Assembly: GCF_963678635.1 (NCBI RefSeq)
Contig: NC_087065.1
Coordinates: 50,476,452 to 50,540,451 of the forward strand
Source: Symsagittifera roscoffensis
Taxonomy: Eukaryota; Xenacoelomorpha; Acoela; Convolutidae
Direction: 5' to 3'
Length of the DNA: 64,000 bases
The position numbers and the translations under genes are program-made. Shown piece by piece: positions 42,136 through 57,100 of the stretch. The notes under the pieces were generated by a model. That model did not search any database, was not told the origin of the DNA, and saw only the letters and a list, made by a program, of their open reading frames with translations. Position 1 is the stretch's first letter; every line of letters begins with the position of its first letter.

Positions 42136-45100
42136 CTACTCTGATGAATTAATTCTGAATCACTCTTTTGTATTGAAAAATTTTTTCTATCTCACTATGA
42201 TTTTGAATATCAAAAAATGAGTTTATAACTTAGCTAAAAGTTGACAGCACAATTGACTGCATAGTTTGACTGATTTTTCCACGGCTCACAAGAGACGCAA
42301 TGGGGCTCAAGACTGAATTTGTAATGCGTCTCCAATTTTACGAGCAAAGGTTTGAATATAATTACAGCCCTCGTAACAATGTCTTTCAACTGAGAAAACG
42401 GGCCTCGTTCGTCGATTAGCAAAAAATTGGCTGGACATCATGTCTCGAGTCGTGAATAAATTGTCTTGGATTGAGGCTCGAAAAGGTCTTCCAGGTCGCC
42501 GTCTGCGATTTGAAACAAGAAAATGAGACCAACGCGAGCCAATTTTGGCAATTTCAGATCGGTGCAACCAATATTACTGATACTAGAACAGCGCGACCAT
42601 AAACTAAAAAAGTTGGTCGACCAACGCGAATTGAAAAAATGTCAAAAGCGGCGCAATCAACTGTATCAAAACTTGAGGGCTAGACGTTGGCAACTACGAA
42701 AAAAAAATGTCCCGATTAGTGCGAATCTTTAAAAGAAACGTCCGCAAGAACTATCGGGACTCAAGAAACGGGTGTCATGTGCGTGAATTAACGAACTGGC
42801 GTCACTGGTGGGACTCAAGGAACTGGCGATTCCGGTGAGACAAACTTGGTCAATATCATACCACCGCAGGTGTGAAAACTTTTCGCAATTGGCTCGATTG
42901 AAAGAATTATGTTGCGATATTGAGATAATTAAATTGAGATAATTTGCAACAAACTAAGACCCGTAATCGCCCGCTTAATGCTAAGTAAGTTTCCGTTAAT
43001 TAAGTTTTGTTTTAAAAAGTTATTGCGGAAACATACGAGATTTTTTGTTCATCTAACACCAAAAATTGAGCGCAAAATCTTGATTCCATTAGCTAACGAA
43101 TCGCTCGCAATCGATACGTTTTCGATCTGATTTCTACATCTGTTTTTTAAATGATGCAAATCAGTACAATCAAGCGCGGAAAACAATTTTTGATCTTTAG
43201 AGGTGAAATCTTTATTGAAGTTTGATTTAACGAAAAAGCACTGGACTAAAAACTTAAAGATTTTCAAAAAAAATTTGCAAAATAAAAGTACTTTTAAGTC
43301 ACTTTTTGTTTTTGGAAAAAAAACTGGTTTTTTTATTTGCAGAAATGCCTCATAAACAAGAACATAAAAATTGTGGTCTACACTTTTCTTTATTTTTTCT
43401 CTTTGTTTAAGCAAAGGGGAAACAACCATGCTTAGCTGTTGAAACTTGTGTTACGCAGAAACAATTTTGGACAATCAGATGAAAAACAATCGATTTGTTT
43501 GCAAGGTCTGGGGGCGCAAAATCTGGTTTTTCCAAATAAATTTATTGTCTGAAGTAAACCAGCAGGCACAAAACACTCAAAATTATCCCAACTTATCCAT
43601 CAAATAGTAATGAGTAATTTCTAAGGAATGCGTAGCAAATGTGCCCAAACTTCCCTTGGTGTCTAGAGCGATTTAACACGAAAGAAGCCTTGAATTTGCG
43701 TCAAAGTCCAGGGGGGATATCACCATTCCCATAAAACTTCAGCAAATTTTTGAGCGATACACAACATGACAGCTGATGCCGTATTTTAAAAAGGCTCCTT
43801 GCTACTTTTATCAAGTAAACACTGTGCATGCTGTTGAAAACAACTGCTTCTTCCCAAAAGTTTAATTTTTATTGCAGCGCAAAACTCAACAGAAAGACCA
43901 AAAAGAATTTCGTGCGTTGCATGAACTGAACCAATTATTATAGTGTGGTAAATGATTTCGTCAAAAAGGCAGCATTTTCGGCTTTCATCTCGGATTTCCC
44001 CACAACGTCCTAAAACTGTCACCAGAATCTCTGTACGCCACAATAAATGAAAATGAGCAGTTCAAGCCGTAAGTTGTTGATTTTTAAATAAAACGCAGCT
44101 GGGAAGTATATGCGTAAATTTTACCAAAACAAATCCAGATTTTAAGCCGGCTATTTAAAATCAGTTATAAAAGCGCTAAAAGCTAACTAAAAACAGATAA
44201 TTTGGTCGAGGATGGCATAAAGATTTCAAATGAAGAATGAGTGAAGCTCAACACACAGTATCAAGATTGATTCAGCAAAGAAGGAGGTATGATAAAAAAT
44301 TGCTTGACTATTTGAGCCAAGTCCTATGTATGTCCTAAAGAGGAACTAATGCATCAAAGATGCCAGCAATGTTTCAAGTTTATCAAAATAAGGATCTAAT
44401 CTCGCAGCTGGATGATCTTGCTGTTAACTTTGAACTGTTGCAACTTATCATTTCAAAGAGTTTTGGATGCCTGAAAAGCTTTTATAATTACCGCTGCTCG
44501 TTTCTTATTTAGATTAAAGGAAATCATAATTTTGTATAGTAAAGTTGTATACGAATTAGCTCCTTTTGCGAGTTGCTTTTTTGAAAAAAAAACTGCTTGT
44601 ATTTAAAACTAGATGCCAAAAAGTTAGATGCCGAAAAGTGACCTTTAAAATGATTGGAAAAAAACAAAGAGTTTGAAATTTCTTAACTTCTTTGTCACTA
44701 CAAAACAATTTTTGAGCAGAAGCTCAACACGCAAAAAGTTTTTCATGCAATAAAGCGTAAACTCTTAACCTTTCCGCTAAAATTGTGACAATTTTTGATT
44801 GCAACATTTAACAGTCTATTTTTATGGGCCGTTTCCAGTTCATGAATGGTTTCCAGTTCATGCATGGGACAAAACTTTGAATCAGAACTGGCGATTTTAA
44901 ATTATTTGATTTTTTTGAACTGAACAATTTGGTCTCAATAGTAAATTATAATTAGAATTTAATAAAATTTATGAAATCTAGCGCAGAACAGGCTAGCGTA
45001 GTCTGAGAAGATTAGTTTGGATGCACCTGCAAAAACTCCAGGTGTAACTTATTAAGTCTAATATACTCAGGAAACCTATAAGAAAAAACAAGAGCAAAAC

Positions 45101-45187
45101 TCCAACATTTTTTTTTCTATATCTATACTGCTTCCGATATAAGACTTATACCTTTAAGACTGAAAACAATCTGTGACTTTAAACAAA
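42136..45187. other. Intergenic DNA between the Shisa-like paralogues
   Basis: There are only unassigned short frames (for example 126 codons on the minus strand at 43049-43429, lysine/phenylalanine-rich, no motif). A 14-bp word GTTTCCAGTTCATG is doubled near 44832-44862. No RNA gene or element was recognised. Confidence 0.4.
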
Positions 45188-48100
45188 ATGTGTTCGACTG
45201 CAGTCTTTTCCCTTCTGCTTTGTTTCTTTATGCTTCTGTTTCTGCCGATGAGTTTGTCGGCTGACTGGCCGTGCAACTATGACTCAGAGTGTAGCTGGTA
45301 CTCCACATGGAAAAGCAATGACGAAGATTCCTGTTGTGTGGATGGATACTGCCATGCTGACTGCACCGGGTAACGGCACTCCTTTTTCTTAAACCTTTCA
45401 CCCTTATTCTTTTATGAACCTGATCCCCCTCCCCTCTGGCGAAAGGAAATATGGCTAAAGATTGCTTTAGGAACAAAGTGAGTTATCATATTACATAATA
45501 AAACCTATTCAACCAGAGGCCGATTTAGGGGAGACAGGGGAAGAGTGCCTCTCCTTCAGTGATTCCACCCCGCGTCCGGCTCCACTCACCTAAAATCTTA
45601 GAGCAGGAGTTTTTTGAAAAAAAAACCGGCTTATAACTCCACTCTGACTTTCATTCTGTTAAGAATTCATCATTTGATTTTGAAATCAATACAGTTTTCA
45701 AACCTCGCAAAGATGAACAGAGCTTTTTATGGTCGGCTCAGAAATAGCCCATGTTTTGCTCGCTTCCTTTTTTCGCTGTCCTGAAGATTAGTCAATTGCA
45801 ATGTAAAATAATTAGGGTTGGCTCACCAAATCGTATGCTGTAAAACACTACTAAATGAGGGTACCATTTGGATAGTCAATGGTTGGAAACACTGAAGGAG
45901 AATCACTGTCTCCCCTAAATCGGCCTCTGGTTGAATAGGTTTTATTTTGTTATATGATAACTCACTTGCTCCTAAAACAATCATTAGCCATATTTATCCT
46001 TTCCCTTCTGTGAGCTGGTCGGAACCTTAAGATTCTCAACTTGTTGAATTTCCAACTTGGGCTCATTTAACAATGAGAGAGGGACGTATCATCGTGGTGA
46101 GTGTTCACATCGAGCGCATCAGATTGTGTGATCGATCCCATGGGATGGCATTGACACTGAGTAAGGACGAGCTCTCACTTGACCTCATGGGCTGCCTCAC
46201 CACGACCAGTTTTGACTGCAATAGTTTTACTTGAAAAGGAGTCGCAAAAGATTAGCTTCACTCTACCAAATAACTTAGTCCCAAATGTGGGAAATAAGAG
46301 AAACTGACTATCCTCAGAAAAGCTGGATAATCGAAGAAACCAGAATGCTCTTTTACTCCTTTTTAAAAGAAAATATTGTGTAAAATTGGAGTATATTACT
46401 CCAGCTGGGATTCTATTCAAAGTGCCACCAGGCAACTTATGATTTTCTGAATTTGAAACGTTTTTTATGCAAAACTAAATGCAAAACTAAATTTTTTTTA
46501 GTGTTGTCCTAATCTCCAATCAAAAAGGATTGTCGTCTTAACAGTTGTTTGCCGCACACGCGATTCCTAAATAATCAAAGATAAATTCAGCTCTGAAAGT
46601 GACGTTTTGGTCATAAAAAAACTAAGAAAAACCTTCAATAAAACAATATTTCGTCCTTACGGTAGGCATTATAATAATAATAAATTGTTTCCAAACGATA
46701 TCTAGTTACAAAGTTATTTACAAAAAGACAAATAACAAATACAAAAAAGAATCGTTTGGGAGAACACCATTAAGCCAACAAGGCCCGTTTTCAGGTGTCT
46801 CATTAAGCGGAGAACAAAAAAAATACTTAAATTCTTTAATCCAATGCAATGGATTTTCTACCGGTAACCATTTTTTAAACGTAAAACCTCTTTATTCGCA
46901 CTTTTAAACCATTCTCTATAAAAAAATTAATTTAGTTTTCTCAGGTAGTCTTTTCTACCCATAACTTAGAAACCAACAGAAATAAGTTCTACTTATTGAT
47001 CAATAAAAAGTCTCAAAGCATGCCCAGTAAAATCGTATTTCCTAGAATGTAATTATCCAAAAATTTATGATTAAAACTAATTAATTGAAACCGAGAAACA
47101 CTTTCAAGAAATTGACCCAGGTGGGAAAAAATATATTACAAAGTTGATTATTTTTCTAATTTTAGGTGTAATCGACCCTCTGTTGAGTTTATTTCTGTTT
47201 ATAGCTAACTTTTGATTTGTTTTTCGCTTTGAAAATATCACGTTCAATTCTTGTTCGGTAATAGAGTATCTCAAGGTTTCAACTTGGCACTCTTTTCGAA
47301 TAATTTTTCCCGTTAAATTCAGAACTTCGTAAGCAAAAAATTCTCTTACGGTATATATTTTATTATCATGCATTATTTCAGTGATTGAATCCATCCTGTG
47401 TTTATAAAAAAAATATTCTGATTAACCTTCTGATTTTCATTTCCAGTTCTAACAGTTTGGTTTTGTCGGTATTTGGATAAACTAAAACTCCATATTGGAT
47501 GATTGGTTGCACGTAACTTTTATACGCAAATATTAATTGCCGTCCAGTCAGAAACTTTCTCAATTGAAAAAACACTCCACAGAATTGCAAAATTTTGTTC
47601 TTTACCTTATCAATATGCTGATGGAAATTCAACTTACAGTCAAGGAGAATTCCAAGATATTTAAAATATTCAACATCTTCTATTTGGGTGTCATTTAAAA
47701 AGTTATTTACCGGTCATTCTTCAGTTTTCGTGCTCCGACAGTATCTCATGGTCTTGGTTTTTTGACATTCAGTGTCAATTTGTTCTTGTCTAACCAATCA
47801 TTTACTTCAAGCAAAGCTGATCTATGTGCAAAATCAATATAGTCTTTGTTGTTTGTGGATTTCAGAACCGTGTCATCAGCATACAAAAGTACTACTGTGT
47901 TTTTTGTGGCTATTTGTAGATCTTTTATGTATAATATGAACAAAAGTGGGCCAAGGATAGATCCATGAGGTACACCAAAAGATACCAGTTTAAGTTCGGT
48001 CATAAAAGAGTTAGTTTCGATGTACTGATAGCGATTGTCAAGGTAGGAATCCAATAGATTTAAGACAGGCCCTCTGAATCCCATTTGCTCCAATTTTATT

Positions 48101-51100
48101 AACAGATTAGAGTGATCAACTGTGTCAAAAGCCTTTGTTAGGTCTAAAAACTTATTCTGAACAGTTAGTTTTTTGTTCGATAGCGACTTTGAGACTTCTT
48201 CCAACAATGTAAGGATGGCGTCAACAGTGCTTCTATTTGATCTGAAGCCAAACTGAGTGTTTCGGATGATATTAAACTTGTCTACATATGATTGGGCTCG
48301 TTTAAAAGTTATACGCTCAAAAATTTTGCCCAGAACTGGAAGAAGCGATTGGTCTATAGTCTGAGGGGTAATCGATGTCTCCCTCCTTGAAAATTGGTAC
48401 AATTTTTGCAATTTTTAAACAATTTGGATAGATTCCTGAGGTTAGGCAGTCTTTAAAAATTTCAGCCAAAGGGCCTGCTAGTATAGTTTTCAAATGCTTG
48501 ACGAGAACAGTCTTGACATCATAGCAATCTGTACTATATATATTTTGTAAACTTTTGATGACTTCAATGACTTCAATTAAATCAATTTTTTTCAAAAACA
48601 ACGATTGCTGCTGACGTATAACATTATTTTCCATGCAGTTTGGTTTGCTCTGTGTAAGTCTGGCGCTAATATTTGCGAAGTATTCGTTAAAATGCTCAGC
48701 GTCCCCGTTAGATAGATTTAAAGATTTAGAATTTTTCTCTTTGCCACTCATTTCCTTAAAAGTTTCGAAAAAAGTTTTCATTTTACAATTAGACTCAAGC
48801 ATAAGTTTATTTTGATAGTTTTTCCGTTTTTTACGGATGATTAGGTTTTAGACAATTTTATTTTGGGAACTATATTTATTCCGGGCATCCGTTGTTTTAA
48901 TATTCAAAAATTTTTGTCTTAACCTTCGCTTTTTTGCTGCTGCATTTTTTACTTCTTTGTCAATCCATGGATGTCTTTTTGATTGTACTAGTAAACGCTT
49001 TGGAAAAAAAGTATCAACTGCCTTCATAAGGATCGAATTTATTTTTTCTAAAATCCTAGAAGACATTTGAGGGTCTTCGCGATTCCATAACTGCATACAT
49101 TTGCCAATCCCATGCTGCAAATAAAAACCTAACTTCTCACTTATATCCCTTTTTTTCAATTTGTTCCAATTTTTAGCAAAAATTTTTTCAGAAAATTTTT
49201 GCTAGAAACACGTCCTTTTTCAGAAAATTTGAAAAAAATTGAACCCCAAAATGATCAGACACTGAATTTTTGATGGTTTTGGTTGAGAGACTTGATGTAC
49301 AGAAAAATAAGTCAATCAAAGTGCTACTACGTTCTGTCACTCTTGTTGGGAGGCAGCTCATTTTGTTTTCTAACATGCCATTTCCTATCATAATATCCTC
49401 AATTTTTTTCAGCTTTGTCGAGTTTAACAGAAAATTTATGTGATTAGTTTCAGGCCCTAGCGTTAATCCATCCAATTAATTTTGCATGGAATGTAAACAC
49501 AGGTTACTACAATTTTTGGTTTTATTTGTGTTCTAATGAGAACTTACAAGATTTGGATACTGTTATCTTTTTTTTTGTTTTATTATCCTATGATCTGACC
49601 CAGTGTTAACATAGATACCAATACCTCCTCCTCGTTTAATTCTAGCGCAACTATAGAGAGGTTCGTATCCTTGAATTTGGAAAATATCATTGTCAGAGTT
49701 ATTTTTGAGCCAGGTTTCAGTTAAACAATTGATATCTGGAAGTTGGGCCAACTGTTCTATTTCTAATTCAAATTCTGCAAAGTTTCGGGGCAGTGATCTG
49801 ATGTTTTGTAAAAACACTGAAAAAGTTTTAGAATTTGTTTCCTCCATGTCTCTGTTAACCATATGTTCTGTGTACTATATAATTCTCGCGTGGTTTTTTT
49901 ACTAGTTGAAAATTTAACCAATTTGTGAAGATCAATGAGTTTTCAGAAATCAGAAGCCACCCAGGGAATTTCTTTTCTCCGCTTACATCATTTTCCTTTT
50001 TCCTGAACTTTTCTATTTTATTTTCATTGTTTTCCTCATTTTCAGCATCTACAATTAAAGATCGCAAGAGCAGCGCGGAAAACACGCAAGCGCTGGGAAC
50101 TAAAAGAGCAGTATAACTTTTATTTTGGTTTAAAAGAGAATAAAACATAATTTAGTTTAAATAACCACAAAGCAGCGCGGAAATCGCACCAACTTATTAT
50201 TGGTTTTTCTTTTCTAAAGGAACACTACTTGGACTATTCTTTTTTATTAGGTCTTAGACCAGCAGTGCGGAAATCACACAAACTGACCTGAGGTCTTGTT
50301 AGAGAATAATCATTTATTTGTTTGCTGATATTTCCTAAGTTAAGAAAACTATGAAAACGAAACGGAAAAACATATTTAAGAAGAAAAAAATTATACCATA
50401 AAAAAATAGAAAAAAAAATTAAAATTGACTTTTGTCACTCGTATTTTTGCTATTTTCTTGTGCGCCTAAGGGGAATAATAACAGAGAGTAATTCAACATG
50501 TTTTGTCACAAACATAACCACTTTGGGCTAAAATAGCAGTTCATATGCTTTACAGTTTAACTCAATTCATTTTGTGTTTTTCTGTCAAATTTTAACAGTC
50601 GGCACACATTATTCGTTCAAAATCCAATCAATGAGTTGGTTTTCTGTTTGCAGGGGATACCCTTTTATTGTTGTCATGACGAGAGTCGGTGTAGATTCGT
50701 TTTTTTGCTTAACAGCCTTAATCGTTTGCAATTCATCTGCTGCGTCAACTCGCTTAAACTTCGTTCGCCCCGACGCTTTTCATCATGGACAAGTACTGAT
50801 ACGATGCAGTTATGAGTAGTGGTTTTTAAGTCCATATCATTGGCCGCTTTCTTAATTATTGCCTCTTGTTCAGAAAGACGTTCCGTAATATATATGTTAC
50901 GCTTGTTTAAAACGTTTTTCTGATATTTCAGATTCTTCCTGGCCTTGTATACAGCGTGCTTATCGTCGAAGTATACAAACTTTCAGATGATAGTGGACAT
51001 ATTATTTCCGTAATTTCCCTTATACGTGTGACAAGCTTTAATTCCCCCACGAGAAATGTTAATTTTCAGACTTGTCCTGAAAAAATCAATTATCGCATCC

Positions 51101-54100
51101 GTAACGTCATCTACTGCCCTTGCATCGAACGGCGAATTCCATACAGGCACACCATCCTTGCTAGTATACCTTTCCTGAGCTCGCAGCCTTGTATCTATGT
51201 TTAACTGCTTAAGTTTAAGACCCATAATTTCACATTCTTGTTTTTCAACTTTTTCCCGCAAAAATAACAGTTCCGTTTCCATATTACTCACTTTTTTATC
51301 TGCCGTAATTTTACTCACGGATACCTCTTTGGTTGCAGAAACCTGAAGCTGAGTTCCGCTGTCGGTTTCCATCATAATAACAAATACTCAAATTGATAAC
51401 AAAAAAATCAAGAAAGAATCGCTTTTTTTTTAAACGTCTGAAATAATTACTCAGTGTGGGAAATTATCTGAGAATTTTTGGTAACACTCAGGACTTATCA
51501 ATTCATCAAGGCTTCCGAATTTGCCGTAGTTTTGAATTTATTTATGACTTGATTCAATTTGAGGGGTTAGATTCGTAATTTTGGCATTCAAATTCTTTAT
51601 TGTTTGATCTTTTCTTTGTCGTTTCGAAACACGCGAGCAAAAAAATTGTTTAGAACATTTGCAAGGTCAACCGACCAATTTCCAAGTTTGATTCGCTCTT
51701 TATGGGCATTCAGTAGCTTAGGTCAGTTGCTTTTAGTTATTTCAGCGAAGGTGATGGAGAAGATACATATGTTGATAAAGATCTGTAGAGGGTAAATTCA
51801 AATCCAGTTTGAGCTTATAGTTCTTGCTCTATTCTGAGAGTTCAAAATTCAGCCCCATTTAGCAGCTCTTTCATTATTATAAATTTATCAGAAGCCAATG
51901 TAGGGGGGACGGGGCGCGTGGCATTTAAACTGAATCAGCGCAGAGCTTCGCTGTGACATCATTCCGCGTGTTTATTGCTGGGGGTATAAACTATACCCCC
52001 AGATCCTAATATGATTTTGGGAAACTATGCTTCTAATCAATTTGTCTTTTAAATAAACTGTAAGACTTGAGATTTTTAAAACGACTAGAACAAATCTGCT
52101 AGCATAACGGCAAAGCCCGGAACTTTCAACTGCCTTTTAAGGTCAATGGAAAAATGCTGGCATTTAAAAACATTGATTATTCATTATGAAAAAAAATAGC
52201 CTTCCACAAGATATGTAAAACTTAAAGTGATACAGTGCCGCTTTATAATATTCAGACACAACAAACAACAATTGAAATTTCAAACGCGTTTTTCTTAGAC
52301 TGGGCTAAGATCAAACAAAATGTGAAGAAAAATCATCTGTAAATCGAAGAAACCAAAACGTTTTTTCCTCCTTTTTAAAAGAAAATATTGTGTAAAATTT
52401 GAAATACAATACTCCAGCTGGGATTCTATTCAAAGTGCCACCAGGCAACTTTTGATTTTCTGAATTTGAAACGTTTTTTATGCAAAACTAAATGCAAAAC
52501 TAAATTTGTTTAGTGTTGTCCAAATGTCCGATCAAAAATGATTGTCGTCCTAACATTTGTTTGCCGCACACGCGATTCCTAAAAAATCAAACATAAATTC
52601 AGCTCTGAAAGTGACTTTTTGGTCAAAAAAAAAAACTAAGAAAAACCTTCAATAAAACAATATTTCGTCCTTACGGTAAGCATTCAGTAGTTTAGGACAG
52701 TTGCTTTTAATTATTTCAGCGAAGGTGATGGAGAAGATACATATGTTAATAAAGATCTGTAGAGGGTAAATTCAAATCCAGTTTGAGCTTATAATTCTTG
52801 CTTTATTCTGAGAGTTCAAAAATCAGCCCCATTTAGCAGCTCTTTCATTACTATGTATTTATCAGAAGCTAATTTAGGGGGACGGGGCGGGTGGCATTGA
52901 AACTGAATCAGCGCAGAGCATCGCTGTGACATCATTCCGCTGGTTTATTGCTTCATTCTCAAAATATTTATTATATTCCCCTTTAGCTCGTGTTTTTTTT
53001 TCCTGAAAACACAGTGTCAAGAACATAATTGGTTGTCTGCTTGTTTGGCTTTGTTGTTATTATAAACTATACCCCCAGATCGTAATATGATTTTGGGAAA
53101 CTATGCTTCTAATCAATTTGTCTTTTAAATAAACTGTAAGACTTGAGATTTTTAAAACGACTAGAACAAATCTGCTAGCATAACGGCAAAGCCCGGAACT
53201 TTCAACTGCCTTTTAAGGTCAATGGAAAAATGCTGGCACTTTAGAATTATTGATTATTTCATTTTGAAAAACAGCCTACCACAAGATATGTAAAACTTAA
53301 AGCGATACAGTGCCGGTTTTATAATATTCAGACACAACAAACAACTATTGAAATTTCAAACGCGTTTTTCTTAGACTGGGCTAAGATCAAACAAAATGTG
53401 AAGAAAACAAAAGTTGCCCAAAAATTCGAAATTGAAAAAATTTTGCAATTTGTTCCCCAAAACTCCCGATCAAAATCTAACAACATGACGGTTTTGTTAA
53501 TTAATGAAGAATTACGGTGAAACTAGCAGGTGAATTGATGAGAAATTTACATCAAAAGAACCCATTCCACAGCTCAACAACGTTCCAGAACAAAAAACTG
53601 CCAAAAACTTGCGTAAAATGTTTGAACTTTGTTTTCAGTCAAAGATTTGTTTTTTTTTTAAGTAAAAAAGACTTTTATTGGTTATTAACTGAAAAAATTT
53701 TCGCTGATAAAAATTTTTAGTAGTTTTATCTTCCTAGAGTTTTGTTCAGATGTGTAGGAAACTTGTTTCGATCAAATTTTCTCATTAATTCACTTGGTAG
53801 CTTCAGCGTGTATCTTGATATGTTAAAAAAGCTAAAATGACCCATTTTTAGGGTGAATTTTTGGTTGAAAATGTTGGAAAAAATACCACAAATAAAACTA
53901 AAATGAGATTTTTAGCAACTTTTGATCTCTTTATTTATTATTGTAATTTTTACCGAGTTGAGAAATACGCGTTTGTAATTTCAAGAGTATCACTGAGCGA
54001 GCGTCCGTGCAACGGCTAAGGCGGAAAATAAGGAAATTTCAATAACGAAATTATTTTTCAAATTTAATGCGCACTGAAGTAGACACAAACTTTTACAGAA

Positions 54101-57100
54101 AATCAGTTCGGTTTACAAAATAATTAAAGTTAGCTTCAGTTATTTGGTATTGTAGACTGGTCACCAACTGATCATGAAAGGTTTCAAATTTGTATGTTTC
54201 TCTGCGTTTTCCTTTTAAGTTTTGCTTTTTTTAGCTGAGAAAGTTTGTTCTCAGCTTGGTGTCTATTTGATTGTCATATAATCTCGACAAACTGCATAAA
54301 ACGATCTTCTCTCGGCTGACAAGGCCATTTTCATAATGTCATTAACGTTAATTGTTGATGACAATTCTCAGACATCAAAATATTTCGAAACAGCTCAAGT
54401 TTAACCTCGGCTTTTTCTTTAAAAAATTTCCTATTCCCTGCAACTTTGCAGCGCTGTATTTCGCATACAGCAAAGCATAAATAGACTAAAAATAATGTCT
54501 TTAATCAAATCCGAACAGTTTCCAAAGCGAATTAAACCTGCGCTTACGCATAAATAGCACCAAACTTATCGACTGTTAATTGTTCCAAATCGGCCGAAGT
54601 AAAAATTTTTAAACTTCTATAACTTTATAGCAGTATAACTTTTATTTTGGTTTAAAAGAGAATAAAATATAATTTAGTTTAAATAACCACAAAGCAGCGC
54701 GGAAATCGCACCAACTTATTATTGGTTTTTCTTTTCTAAAGGAACACTACTTGGACTATTCTTTTTTATTAGGTCTTAGACCAGCAGTGCGGAAATCACA
54801 CAAACTGACCTGAGGTCTTGTTAGAGAATAATCATTTATTTGTTTGCTGATATTTCCTAAGTTAAGAAAACTATGAAAACGAAACGGAAAAACATATTTA
54901 AGAAGAAAAAAATTATACCATAAAAAAATAGAAAAAAAAATTAAAATTGACTTTTGTCACTCGTATTTTTGCTATTTTCTTGTGCGCCTAAGGGGAATAA
55001 TAACAGAGAGTAATTCAACATGTTTTGTCACAAACATAACCACTTTGGGCTAAAATAGCAGTTCATATGCTTTACAGTTTAACTCAATTCATTTTGTGTT
55101 TTTCTGTCAAATTTTAACAGTCGGCACACATTATTCGTTCAAAATCCAATCAATGAGTTGGTTTTCTGTTTGCAGGGGATACCCTTTTATTGTTGTCATG
55201 ACGAGAGTCGGTGTAGATTCGTTTTTTTGCTTAACAGCCTTAATCGTTTGCAATTCATCTGCTGCGTCAACTCGCTTAAACTTCGTTCGCCCCGACGCTT
55301 TTCATCATGGACAAGTACTGATACGATGCAGTTATGAGTAGTGGTTTTTAAGTCCATATCATTGGCCGCTTTCTTAATTATTGCCTCTTGTTCAGAAAGA
55401 CGTTCCGTAATATATATGTTACGCTTGTTTAAAACGTTTTTCTGATATTTCAGATTCTTCCTGGCCTTGTATACAGCGTGCTTATCGTCGAAGTATACAA
55501 ACTTTCAGATGATAGTGGACATATTATTTCCGTAATTTCCCTTATACGTGTGACAAGCTTTAATTCCCCCACGAGAAATGTTAATTTTCAGACTTGTCCT
55601 GAAAAAATCAATTATCGCATCCGTAACGTCATCTACTGCCCTTGCATCGAACGGCGAATTCCATACAGGCACACTATCCTTGCTAGTATACCTTTCCTGA
55701 GCTCGCAGCCTTGTATCTATGTTTAACTGCTTAAGTTTAAGACCCATAATTTCACATTCTTGTTTTTCAACTTTTTCCCGCAAAAATAACAGTTCCGTTT
55801 CCATATTACTCACTTTTTTATCTGCCGTAATTTTACTCACGGATACCTCTTTGGTTGCAGAAACCTGAAGCTGAGTTCCGCTGTCGGTTTCCATCATAAT
55901 AACAAATACTCAAATTGATAACAAAAAAATCAAGAAAGAATCGCTTTTTTTTTGAACGTCTGAAATAATTACTCAGTGTGGGAAATTATCTGAGAATTTT
56001 TGGTAACACTCAGGACTTATCAATTCATCAAGGCTTCCGAATTTGCCGTAGTTTTGAATTTATTTATGACTTGATTCAATTTGAGGGGTTAGATTCGTAA
56101 TTTTGGCATTCAAATTCTTTATTGTTTGATCTTTTCTTTGTCGTTTCGAAACACGCGAGCAAAAAAATTGTTTAGAACATTTGCAAGGTCAACCGACCAA
56201 TTTCCAAGTTTGATTCGCTCTTTATGGGCATTCAGTAGCTTAGGTCAGTTGCTTTTAGTTATTTCAGCGAAGGTGATGGAGAAGATACATATGTTAATAA
56301 AGATCTGTAGAGGGTAAATTCAAATCCAGTTTGAGCTTATAGTTCTTGCTCTATTCTGAGAGTTCAAAATTCAGCCCCATTTAGCAGCTCTTTCATTATT
56401 ATAAATTTATCAGAAGCCAATGTAGGGGGGACGGGGCGCGTGGCATTTAAACTGAATCAGCGCAGAGCTTCGCTGTGACATCATTCCGCGTGTTTATTGC
56501 TTCATTCTCAAAGTCATGCTTTTTTTGCCTGAAAACACAGTGTCAAGAACATAATTTGTTGTCTGCATGTTTGGATTTGTTCTTATTATAAACTATACCC
56601 CCAGATCCTAATATGATTTTGGGAAACTATGCTTCTAATCAATTTGTCTTTTAAATAAACTGTAAGACTTGAGATTTTTAAAACGACTAGAACAAATCTG
56701 CTAGCATAACGGCAAAGCCCGGAACTTTCAACTGCCTTTTAAGGTCAATGGAAAAATGCTGGCATTTAAAAACATTGATTATTCATTATGAAAAAAAATA
56801 GCCTTCCACAAGATATGTAAAACTTAAAGTGATACAGTGCCGCTTTATAATATTCAGACACAACAAACAACAATTGAAATTTCAAACGCGTTTTTCTTAG
56901 ACTGGGCTAAGATCAAACAAAATGTGAAGAAAAATCATCTGTAAATCGAAGAAACCAAAACGTTTTTTCCTCCTTTTTAAAAGAAAATATTGTGTAAAAT
57001 TTGGAATACAATACTCCAGCTGGGATTCTATTCAAAGTGCCACCAGGCAACTTTTGATTTTCTGAATTTGAAACGTTTTTTATGCAAAACTAAATGCAAA

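Noticed and set aside
53517-53720. Small gene in the duplicated intron block (also at 58117-58320)
   Set aside because: A 67-codon lysine-rich frame in AT-rich repeat DNA. Both copies exist only because of the tandem duplication.
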